Shown here: in pieces, positions 6,443 through 12,100 of the stretch
Layout: every line of letters begins with the position of its first letter
How positions within the stretch are numbered: the first letter of the stretch is position 1
Assembly (NCBI GenBank): GCA_964372035.1
Contig: CAYJPK010000066.1
Span: 1 to 12,100, forward strand
Direction: 5' to 3'
Origin: CAYJPK01 sp964372035
GTDB lineage: Bacteria; Desulfobacterota; Desulfovibrionia; Desulfovibrionales; Desulfovibrionaceae
DNA: 12,100 nucleotides
Notes under the pieces: model-generated
What the model was told of the DNA's origin: nothing
What the model saw: only the letters and a program-made list of their open reading frames with translations
Database searches by the model: none
Position numbers and translations under genes: made by a program

Positions 6443-7883
6443 TTCTGATGATAAACGCATGGGTACAATTTTTATGGGACCTAGTTCTGCTAGTGAGCAA
6501 GCTCTTGATAAGGCTATTTATGCTCAAGAGCGTGAACTATGGAACAAAAGAACTGAGCGTGAATATCTAGATAGGGTGAAGGCAAAGGCAGAACTTCGTG
6601 GCAAAACTATTATTAATGACGCTCAACAGCGTAGCCAAACTATTAAAAAATTGGCAGCAGAATGGGCTGAAAAACTTAAAATAAAAACAGAGTATTTGTA
6701 CTCTCAAGCTCAAGAAGAGCTAGAAAAAGCCAAAAGTTCAAAATCGCAAGCCGATACTGCTTTTGCAAATGGTTATGATGATGGCTATAAGGCTGGCTTG
6801 GAAAAAGTAGACGCTGAAATTGCTGCAGAAAAACAAAGACTTGCTGCAATCACTGGCAGTATGCTTAAAAGCCTTGTAAATGAATGTCATAATGTATTTG
6901 AAACTTGGCGGGAAGACTTAACTAATTTAACTGTTCAAGCTATTGAAACTTCAAATAATTATTTGCTAGATACTGAAAAGAAAGAATTATTTTCAAATTT
7001 ACTTACTCAGGCAGTTTTGCAATTAGAAGATAGACGTCGTATTATTGTAAGCGTTTCAGAGCATGAGCATGAACTTGTTAAGGAGTTATTTGAAGGCTTT
7101 GATGCTAGCTTAGGAGTTAGTGGGTTTGAAGTAATTCTTGATAACTCTCTAAAGCAAGGCGGGCTAATTGTTGAAAGTGCATCAGGAAAAATTGACAATA
7201 GCCTATCTTTGTACCGCACGGTTGTTGAAGAAAGCTTAAATCGCCTTAAACTTGCCGCAAATCAAGAGCAAGAGGACGCTTCAAAACATAATCTTATCAA
7301 AGAATTTGAAAGTCTTGAGTTACCGGAAATGCATGAATTATCTGAACCGGTTGAAACAGAAATCCCAAGTGCTCCTGAAATTGAATTTGAAAGTACAAAA
7401 AGTGCTGAGCAACTATTGGCAGAAGAGCTTTTTGCGGAAGTTCAAGGTAGAGCAAATTCAATGCAAGCTCCTATACAATTTGAAGATGTTCAGAAAAAAG
7501 AAGAGCCAGTTCAAGCAGAACCAGTTCAAGCAGAGCCAGCTCAAAGAGTTGACGCTTTAGCTCAAGGGGCACAAAACATAGAACCAGTAGCTCCACAAGA
7601 AGAACAAGTTAGTGATAGTTTTGAAAGTGTAAGTGCTAGCGAAGATATAAGCCAAAGTGAAATTGATAATATAGAACCTCAAGCACATGATTTGCAACAA
7701 GCACCTAAAGCTTCGCAAGGAAAGGTTTTTGGCGATACTCTGACAGTTCCTCCGCCACAAGCACCAATTCAAGATGATTCAGCACAAAGAGCTGCAGCCC
7801 TAGAAAAATTATTAAGAGAAGCACAAGACGCTGCTGATCCTGAAAATCCTGAAAACTTGCCAGCAACTAATATTCAAAATTAG
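6429..7883 (+). CDS. fliH: flagellar assembly protein FliH with long C-terminal extension
   Basis: FliH binds and restrains the export ATPase FliI and docks it to the C-ring/export gate. The FliH-like part is about residues 1-278: an Ala/Gln/Glu/Lys-rich helical segment (about 45-110), a GYDDGYKAGL glycine-containing helix (115-124), and a C-terminal region ending near 278 that corresponds to the FliI-binding domain. Its position between fliG and fliI fits this identity. At 484 residues it is roughly twice the usual length. Residues about 280-484 form an acidic, Gln/Pro/Ala-rich tail predicted to be disordered, with PVQAE repeats (360-369) and a final amphipathic helix (about 450-468). The start overlaps fliG, with AGAGG (6416-6420) 8 nt upstream. 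Whether the tail binds a partner is unknown. Confidence 0.9.
   Translation: MSLSNSDDKRMGTIFMGPSSASEQALDKAIYAQERELWNKRTEREYLDRVKAKAELRGKTIINDAQQRSQTIKKLAAEWAEKLKIKTEYLYSQAQEELEKAKSSKSQADTAFANGYDDGYKAGLEKVDAEIAAEKQRLAAITGSMLKSLVNECHNVFETWREDLTNLTVQAIETSNNYLLDTEKKELFSNLLTQAVLQLEDRRRIIVSVSEHEHELVKELFEGFDASLGVSGFEVILDNSLKQGGLIVESASGKIDNSLSLYRTVVEESLNRLKLAANQEQEDASKHNLIKEFESLELPEMHELSEPVETEIPSAPEIEFESTKSAEQLLAEELFAEVQGRANSMQAPIQFEDVQKKEEPVQAEPVQAEPAQRVDALAQGAQNIEPVAPQEEQVSDSFESVSASEDISQSEIDNIEPQAHDLQQAPKASQGKVFGDTLTVPPPQAPIQDDSAQRAAALEKLLREAQDAADPENPENLPATNIQN
7506..7550 (+). repeat. 15-bp tandem repeat inside fliH
   Basis: A 15-bp in-frame unit occurs twice almost perfectly (7506-7520 and 7521-7535, differing at one base) and a third time in degraded form (7536-7550). 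It encodes the PVQAE repeats in the FliH tail. Multiples of three keep the frame, so copy-number change would lengthen or shorten the tail without breaking the gene. Confidence 0.7.
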
Positions 7884-7884
7884 T

Positions 7885-7889
7885 AGGAG
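7885..7889 (+). promoter_or_regulatory. ribosome binding site supporting the fliI GTG start
   Basis: AGGAG lies 6 nt upstream of the GTG at 7896 and directly after the fliH stop (7881-7883). It decides in favour of a GTG start, because no ATG is available near the expected N-terminus of FliI. Confidence 0.8.
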
Positions 7890-7895
7890 TGAACT

Positions 7896-9251
7896 GTGAG
7901 CCTTAATCCTCGTGAATGTCAGACTTTGCTTGAGCAAGCAAGCCCTATGCAGATTTTTGGCAAGATCAATAAGATTGTTGGTCTTGTAGCAGAAGGAACA
8001 GGTATAAGCGCACCGCTTGGCTCTTTATGTCATATTATACCAGAGCATGGTGCAGAGCCAGTAGCCGCAGAAGTAGTAGGTTTTAAAGATAATAATTTGC
8101 TATTAATGCCCTATGGAGATATGCGTGGTGTTAGTCAGGGTAGTCTAATTCGCAATTCAAATTTACCTCCTTATTTTCCAGTAAGTGAAAGAATGTTAGG
8201 CAAGATTTTTAATGCTTTTGGCATTGAACTTGATGATAATTATACTGAGCGTTTTGAGCCATCTTCAATTGACTGGGAAAAAGAATCTGTTGCAATATAT
8301 GCAAATCCTCCATCACCTCTTAGCCGCCCAAGAATAGATGAAAAGCTAGATGTTGGTATTCGTTCAATTAATAGCCTGTTGACGTTAGGAAAGGGGCAAC
8401 GTGTTGGTATTATGGCTGGTTCTGGTGTTGGTAAATCAACGCTGATGGGCATGATGGCACGGTATACAAAGGCTGATGTAAATGTCATTGCACTTATTGG
8501 AGAACGTGGACGAGAAGTCTTGGAATTTATGGAAAAAGATTTGGGCAAGGAAGGTCTTGCTCGTTCTGTTATAATAGTTGCAACTTCTGACCAATCTCCA
8601 CTTCTTAGAATGCGTGCTGCTTATGCCGCAACAGCTGTAGCAGAGTATTTTCGTGATAAGGGCAAAGATGTGCTCTTTATGATGGACTCTGTAACACGTT
8701 TTGCTATGGCAGCTCGTGAAGTTGGTCTTGCTATTGGTGAACCACCGACAACAAAGGGCTATACACCGACAGTTTTTACGCAGTTGCCAAAACTCTTAGA
8801 GCGTGCAGGTTGCAGTTCAAAAGGTACAATTACAGGTATTTATACGGTATTAGTAGATGGTGATGATTTTAATGAACCAATTGCAGATGCTGTTCGCTCA
8901 ATTTTAGATGGTCATATAGTTTTAACACGTGAGCTTGCAGATAGAGGGCATTTTCCGGCGATTGATGTTTTAAAGTCAATAAGCCGTGTGCGTGCTGATA
9001 TTTGTGCTCAAGAGCAAGTAAATGATGGGCGTGCAATTACAAAACTAATGGCAACGTATAATAGGGTAGAGGACATGATTAATATTGGTGCTTATGTCCA
9101 AGGTTCAAACCCTGAAATTGATATGGCAATCAAATTACATAATGATATTGATGCTTTCTTACAGCAACCGATTGCCCTTTGCCAAACAATTGAAGATTCT
9201 TTTGTTTCTCTTTCAGCCTTAGCAGCTCAAACTAAAGAGCCAAGTAAATAA
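7896..9251 (+). CDS. fliI: flagellum-specific ATPase FliI
   Basis: FliI is the cytoplasmic hexameric ATPase of the flagellar type III export apparatus, related to the F1 beta subunit. It energises unfolding and delivery of rod, hook and filament subunits. The protein has 451 residues, normal for the family. Visible features are PPSPLSRPRI (138-147), Walker A AGSGVGKS (174-181, K180), the GERGRE segment with the probable catalytic Glu (E203), Walker B ending at D264 (VLFMMDS), and the ATPase alpha/beta signature PAIDVLKSIS (354-363) followed by R364. The start is GTG, 12 bp after fliH, with AGGAG at good spacing. fliJ, normally next, is absent. The gene ends 3 bp from a convergent transporter gene with no terminator in between. 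Confidence 0.97.
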   Translation: MSLNPRECQTLLEQASPMQIFGKINKIVGLVAEGTGISAPLGSLCHIIPEHGAEPVAAEVVGFKDNNLLLMPYGDMRGVSQGSLIRNSNLPPYFPVSERMLGKIFNAFGIELDDNYTERFEPSSIDWEKESVAIYANPPSPLSRPRIDEKLDVGIRSINSLLTLGKGQRVGIMAGSGVGKSTLMGMMARYTKADVNVIALIGERGREVLEFMEKDLGKEGLARSVIIVATSDQSPLLRMRAAYAATAVAEYFRDKGKDVLFMMDSVTRFAMAAREVGLAIGEPPTTKGYTPTVFTQLPKLLERAGCSSKGTITGIYTVLVDGDDFNEPIADAVRSILDGHIVLTRELADRGHFPAIDVLKSISRVRADICAQEQVNDGRAITKLMATYNRVEDMINIGAYVQGSNPEIDMAIKLHNDIDAFLQQPIALCQTIEDSFVSLSALAAQTKEPSK

Positions 9252-9254
9252 ATA

Positions 9255-10277
9255 TTAATCTTTTTTAGATAATTTATCAGCTTCATAGATTGCTTGAATC
9301 CCAAAAGCAACTATCATAGGTCCAATAATCATTCCAACAGGACCAAAAGTCGCAAGTCCGCAAAGAATTGCTAAGAGCAAAACGAAAAGAGGAGCTTTTA
9401 TGCCTCGCTGTAAAAATAGCGGACGTATAATATTATCAGCTCCCGCAACGGCAATTACTCCCCATAAGGCTAAACCAATGGCAGCAAATATATTACCAGA
9501 AAACCATAAAACGATACAAAGTGGAACCCAAACAAGAGCAGTGCCAACAACAGGAATTGGCGCAACTAAAGTCGCTAATAAACCCCAGAAGGCAGGCTGA
9601 TCAATGCCAGCAACAGCAAAGCCAATACCGCATAGAATTCCCTGAACAACAGCAACTAAAAGAACACCCAAGAATACACCACGAAGTGCACCACGAATTG
9701 CTAGAGTAAAGCGTGTTAACATATCATCTTGCATAAAAGTGAGTGTTTTGACGATAAGTCTTAAGCGCCTGGCATAAACAACACCAAGAACACTAAAAGT
9801 AACAAATAAAAATAAAAGCCAAAGCACATTAACTGTACTTCCCACAACACCAACACCACCACTAACCAAAATACCAACAAGCTCAGAAAGAATATTTTCA
9901 ATGTTAGAGGTTATTTCATTAAACCATTTAACAAGTTCAGGAGTTATTAAAAAGGTTTCTTTCAAGGAATCTATGTAATCAAGCCATGTTTGTGGAAGTT
10001 GAAAGTTAGATTCCTTAATTTTTAGCAAGGTATTATATCCAGCTAAAGCTTGAGGAGTTACAAGCAAAAAGACGATAGAAATCGGTATAACAATAATTAA
10101 AATAAGCATGATTGTATATATGCTTATCGCCCATAATCCAGGTTTGTAATTGCAAATTTTTTGATATAATGGAAAGCTAAAACAAGCAAAGCAAGCTGCT
10201 GTAAAAATAGTGTAAAAGTAAGGAAATAATAACAAAATCCAAAAAAATACAGCAACAGCGTATAAAATAACAGGCAT
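9255..10277 (-). CDS. AI-2E family transporter (YdiK/PerM-like membrane protein)
   Basis: This 340-residue polytopic inner-membrane protein belongs to the AI-2E transporter family (formerly UPF0118). About eight hydrophobic segments can be seen: roughly 2-20, 22-38, 48-75, 145-170, 200-225, 228-258, 262-280 and 295-328. A polar loop of about 75 residues follows the third segment. The family-defining C-terminal motifs are DNIIRP (281-286) and the FGPVGMIIGP segment (311-320). Members have been linked to autoinducer-2 export or to sodium/proton exchange; the name does not establish the substrate here. The Shine-Dalgarno GGAG lies 5 nt before the ATG. It is the last gene of the LOG-tadA-transporter unit, 32 bp after tadA, and its stop faces that of fliI. 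Confidence 0.9.
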   Translation of the reverse strand: MPVILYAVAVFFWILLLFPYFYTIFTAACFACFSFPLYQKICNYKPGLWAISIYTIMLILIIVIPISIVFLLVTPQALAGYNTLLKIKESNFQLPQTWLDYIDSLKETFLITPELVKWFNEITSNIENILSELVGILVSGGVGVVGSTVNVLWLLFLFVTFSVLGVVYARRLRLIVKTLTFMQDDMLTRFTLAIRGALRGVFLGVLLVAVVQGILCGIGFAVAGIDQPAFWGLLATLVAPIPVVGTALVWVPLCIVLWFSGNIFAAIGLALWGVIAVAGADNIIRPLFLQRGIKAPLFVLLLAILCGLATFGPVGMIIGPMIVAFGIQAIYEADKLSKKD

Positions 10278-10309
10278 AAAAGCTCCGTAAATGAAATATA
10301 ATCTCTTAA

Positions 10310-10801
10310 TTAAGCAAGACGCTTGGTTTTAAAAAAGCTATCTAATAAACTAGAACATTCTTGCTCTAAAATACCGCCCATGTGCCATGTCTGATGGTTT
10401 AGTAGGGGCAAATCTAAGCCATGCAAGCAAGAACTGACGGCTCCAGATTTTTTATCATATGCACCGTATACGACACCGTCTAGTCTTGCATGAACAATTG
10501 CACCCGTACACATAAGGCAGGGTTCTAGGGTAACAATTAATATAGTGTTTTGCAATCTATAATTTTTTTGTAAAATGGCTGCACGTCTTAAAACCAATAT
10601 TTCAGCGTGAGCAGTAGGGTCATTAGAGCTAATTGGCTCATTATGGGCTTTTGCAATTATGTCGCCTTGCATATTAACTAATAAAGCACCAACAGGCACT
10701 TCTCCAAGCTCCTCTCCTTTTTTTGCAAGCAAGATTGCTTCATGCATAAGGCTTTGCCAGCTGTGGCCCATTGGTGCGTTCGGTAAAATATTTTTATACA
10801 T
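10310..10801 (-). CDS. tadA: tRNA adenosine(34) deaminase TadA
   Basis: TadA converts adenosine 34 to inosine in the anticodon of tRNA-Arg(ACG), allowing it to read CGU, CGC and CGA. The 163-residue protein shows the cytidine/deoxycytidylate deaminase zinc site. HAE is at 65-67 (H65 ligand, E67 proton shuttle) and PCLMC at 94-98 (C95 and C98 ligands). The conserved GEVPVGA (33-39) and N54 (HNEP) also fit TadA better than guanine deaminase. It is probably essential. The ATG begins 1 bp after the LOG stop codon and has no Shine-Dalgarno, so it likely relies on termination-reinitiation from the upstream gene. The second Met (residue 11) also lacks a ribosome site. Confidence 0.95.
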   Translation of the reverse strand: MYKNILPNAPMGHSWQSLMHEAILLAKKGEELGEVPVGALLVNMQGDIIAKAHNEPISSNDPTAHAEILVLRRAAILQKNYRLQNTILIVTLEPCLMCTGAIVHARLDGVVYGAYDKKSGAVSSCLHGLDLPLLNHQTWHMGGILEQECSSLLDSFFKTKRLA

Positions 10802-10802
10802 G

Positions 10803-11453
10803 TTAAATGATAATGCGTTGCTTAATTGTTTTTACAACTTCGTGTGGAGTGTTACAAATAGTCATAAAGTCGCTTAACTCTTCATTGGTAATATAATTAT
10901 GACCAACCATTTTATCCTTTATCCAATCTATCATACCACCCCAAAACTCGTTGTCATATAAAATAATAGGAAGTGGCTTTATACGCTCAGTTTGAGCAAG
11001 TACAAAGGCTTCTGACAATTCATCTATTGTTCCCATTCCACCGGGCATAATAACATAAGCCTGCGCATACTTAATAAACATAAGCTTTCTAACAAAAAAA
11101 TATCTAAATGAACACATGGTATTGACATATTCATTACAACCTTGTTCGTGCGGTAATTGTATATGAAGCCCAACAGATGCACCTCCAGCTTCTGCAGCTC
11201 CTTTGTTGCCAGCTTCCATAAGACCAGGTCCACCACCTGTAATAATGCCATAGCCGGCATTTACGAGCAAGCGAGAGATTTCTTCTGTATCTTTATAATA
11301 TTTAGACTCAGGCAAAGCTCTTGCCGATCCAAAGACTGAAACGCAAGGACCAATGTCTCCAAGTTCATCAAAACCTTCAACAATTTCAGCCATGATTCTA
11401 AACATGCGCCATGATTCTTTCGTTGATAAATCATCTATAACATCTCTTTGCAT
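10803..11453 (-). CDS. LOG-family protein, probable nucleotide 5'-monophosphate phosphoribohydrolase
   Basis: LOG-family Rossmann-fold enzymes cleave nucleoside 5'-monophosphates (purine or N6-modified adenosine) into base and ribose 5-phosphate. The defining motifs are GGGPG (73-77, counting from the start chosen here), an FFVRK segment containing the substrate-contacting Arg (R122), and PGGMGTIDE (137-145). The protein is 216 residues from this start. An ATG four codons earlier (11465) would add MEFI, but it has no Shine-Dalgarno, whereas GGAG (11460-11463) lies 6 nt before the ATG chosen here. It resembles the TIGR00730-type bacterial LOG proteins. It is often annotated as a lysine decarboxylase, which is a misnomer. 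It is the first gene of the operon with tadA and the AI-2E transporter. Exact nucleotide preference cannot be read from sequence. Confidence 0.92.
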   Translation of the reverse strand: MQRDVIDDLSTKESWRMFRIMAEIVEGFDELGDIGPCVSVFGSARALPESKYYKDTEEISRLLVNAGYGIITGGGPGLMEAGNKGAAEAGGASVGLHIQLPHEQGCNEYVNTMCSFRYFFVRKLMFIKYAQAYVIMPGGMGTIDELSEAFVLAQTERIKPLPIILYDNEFWGGMIDWIKDKMVGHNYITNEELSDFMTICNTPHEVVKTIKQRIII

Positions 11454-11459
11454 AATAAA

Positions 11460-11463
11460 CTCC
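11460..11463 (-). promoter_or_regulatory. ribosome binding site deciding the LOG-gene start
   Basis: GGAG on the minus strand stands 6 nt before the ATG at 11451-11453, and it overlaps the alternative upstream ATG at 11463-11465. The alternative start has only an AT-rich stretch before it, so the downstream ATG is preferred. Confidence 0.7.
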
Positions 11464-11517
11464 ATGTTAAAGTTAAAAAATTATGTAAATTGATCTGTAA
11501 AACAATAAAAATAATCT

Positions 11518-11562
11518 AAACTTGCCTTAAAAATATCTTAAATATATGTTTAAGGCAAGTTT
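11518..11562. repeat. near-perfect 45-nt hairpin upstream of the LOG operon
   Basis: Arms of 14 bp (11518-11531 and 11549-11562, AAACTTGCCTTAAA and its exact reverse complement) are followed inward by one A-G mismatch, four more pairs and a 7-nt loop. On the plus strand it ends in TTTT; on the minus strand it is followed by a T-rich stretch after AGA. It sits between two divergent units, where a terminator is not needed for any gene I can see. It could be a 5'-leader element of the LOG operon, the end of a small RNA, or a protein-binding palindrome. Confidence 0.7.
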
Positions 11563-11856
11563 TAAAAACAAAGAACAATAAAAAAGCATAGTTTTTTTGT
11601 GATGAAAAGAAAAAAAGCAATGGCAAAATTGATAAAAACAAGACGAAATTTCCAAGCAAAAAAATGCAAACATCAAGAGCAAAGGGATTAATAATTCAAA
11701 AAAAGGGCTAAAAAAGGCTTTTATGGCTAAATAAAAAAAGCTAAATTAATATTTTTTTAAATATTTTTTTTATGTCTAATGGCTTGTTATTATTTGCATA
11801 TTATAATTTAAAAGGCAAAAAAATAAAAAAAAGTGAAAAAAAAGTGAAAAAAACAC

Positions 11857-11885
11857 TTGCAAAAGTTTTTGAAACCATGTAGAAA
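11857..11885 (+). promoter_or_regulatory. tRNA operon promoter
   Basis: TTGCAA (11857-11862) and TAGAAA (11880-11885) are separated by 17 nt, each matching consensus at 4 of 6 positions. Transcription would start near 11892, a few bases before tRNA-Thr. Phased A-tracts immediately upstream resemble an UP element. Position is the main support. Confidence 0.5.
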
Positions 11886-11900
11886 CTATTTCTCGACGGT

Positions 11901-11975
11901 GCTGGCTTAGCTCAACGGTAGAGCAGCTGATTTGTAATCAGCAGGTTGCGGGTTCAAATCCCATAGCCAGCTCCA
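11901..11975 (+). tRNA. tRNA-Thr (anticodon TGT)
   Basis: A complete cloverleaf is present. The acceptor stem pairs GCTGGCT (11901-11907) with AGCCAGC (11965-11971). The D-arm is 11910-11924. The anticodon stem is GCTGA/TCAGC with loop TTTGTAA (11931-11937) and anticodon TGT at 11933-11935, which reads ACA and related Thr codons. The T-loop is TTCAAAT (11953-11959). The discriminator is T11972 and CCA is encoded (11973-11975). The T-stem has one C-A mismatch (11949/11963) beside a terminal G-T pair, slightly unusual but compatible with function. Confidence 0.97.
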
Positions 11976-11976
11976 T

Positions 11977-12030
11977 CATAAATTTTTAATTTATGAAAAA
12001 AAATCAAAAAGTTTCCACAGTGGAACTTTT
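11977..12030 (+). repeat. two small hairpins in the tRNA spacer
   Basis: Between the tRNAs, CATAAAT/ATTTATG (11977-11995, 5-nt loop) is followed by a second stem. That stem pairs 12007-12017 with 12021-12030 (AAAAGTTTCCA with TGGAACTTTT, one bulged T, 3-nt loop). The second ends in TTTT and could be a weak attenuator. Both could equally be processing landmarks for the tRNA precursor. Confidence 0.4.
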
Positions 12031-12042
12031 AGTGCCCAAGTT

Positions 12043-12100
12043 GGAGGGGTTCCCGAGTGGCCAAAGGGAACAGACTGTAAATCTGTCGTCAGTGACTTCG
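12043..12100 (+). tRNA. tRNA-Tyr (anticodon GTA), truncated by the window end
   Basis: The 5' acceptor strand GGAGGGG (12043-12049) and a D-arm with CCC (12052-12054) and GGG (12066-12068) are visible. The anticodon stem is ACAGA/TCTGT (12070-12074 and 12082-12086), with loop CTGTAAA and anticodon GTA at 12077-12079. The bases after 12086 begin the long variable arm typical of class II tRNA-Tyr. The T-arm and 3' acceptor strand lie beyond the window. It follows tRNA-Thr by 67 nt and is probably co-transcribed with it. Confidence 0.95.

Larger units (their letters stand above)
11466..11900. other. A-rich gene-free region between the LOG gene and tRNA-Thr
   Basis: About 430 bp separate the divergent LOG gene and tRNA-Thr. 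The block holds a 45-nt hairpin (11518-11562), a purine-rich plus strand from about 11563 to 11770, a self-complementary ATTATAAT (11800-11807), helically phased A-tracts (about 11821-11853) and the tRNA promoter. Two tiny Lys-rich reading frames occur (11602-11691 and 11772-11882), but neither has a ribosome binding site. I see no convincing gene here. A weak minus-strand -10 (CATAAT, 11480-11485) could start the LOG operon. Confidence 0.6.

Noticed and set aside
10803..11465. Start of the LOG gene at 11465
   Set aside because: That ATG lacks a ribosome site, whereas the ATG at 11451-11453 has GGAG at 6-nt spacing. The difference is only four residues.
11602..11691. 29-codon highly basic frame
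   Set aside because: No ribosome site or promoter is visible, and composition explains the basic residues.
11690..11750. Repeated GGCTAAA/AGCTAAA words as a possible repeat array or terminator
   Set aside because: Spacing is irregular, there is no complementary strand to form a stem, and the words are short enough to arise by chance in this composition.
11772..11882. 36-codon frame with hydrophobic start and Lys-rich end, toxin-like in look
   Set aside because: No ribosome binding site, it overlaps the tRNA promoter, and its Lys content follows directly from poly-A tracts.

Overview
The window is an AT-rich bacterial chromosome segment of ordinary, densely packed genes: eight confident protein genes with recognisable function, one unrecognised small protein gene, and two tRNA genes, the second cut by the window end. 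The flagellar motor/export genes, Shine-Dalgarno-led starts and tRNAs with encoded CCA indicate a motile Gram-negative bacterium. My best guess, from gene content plus strong AT bias, is a low-GC member of the Desulfovibrionales (a Lawsonia-like or AT-rich Desulfovibrio-like genome). This is inference and cannot be proved from the window.

Layout, left to right. (1) 1-3600, minus strand: a large cytosolic M16C zinc metallopeptidase (presequence-protease/PreP type), preceded upstream by a monocistronic 127-residue protein of unknown function with its own sigma70-type promoter and an intrinsic terminator. (2) 3601-5197, minus strand: a two-gene, overlapping envelope operon, an exported CE4 polysaccharide deacetylase followed by a PlsC-type acyltransferase. 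(3) 5198-5446: a divergent promoter region. (4) 5447-9251, plus strand: fliG-fliH-fliI, tightly coupled, encoding the C-ring switch protein, the export ATPase regulator (with an unusually long C-terminal tail) and the flagellar export ATPase. fliF and fliJ, the usual flanking genes, are absent. (5) 9255-11453, minus strand: a LOG-family phosphoribohydrolase, the tRNA adenosine deaminase TadA and an AI-2E-family membrane transporter, read as one operon that runs convergently into fliI with only 3 bp between stop codons. (6) 11466-11900: a long A-rich gene-free stretch containing a 45-nt near-perfect hairpin and the promoter of a tRNA operon. (7) tRNA-Thr(TGT) and the 5' part of tRNA-Tyr(GTA) on the plus strand.

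Functional links: FliG, FliH and FliI belong to one machine. FliG transmits torque from the stator, while FliH/FliI feed substrates to the export gate. The deacetylase and acyltransferase are co-translated and probably both modify envelope glycan or lipid, although the substrates are not deducible. I saw no CRISPR array, insertion sequence, prophage, defence island or obviously new system. The features most worth a second look are the FliH tail, overlapping sigma70/sigma54-like signals at fliG, the variant acyltransferase motifs and the unexplained hairpin upstream of the LOG gene.
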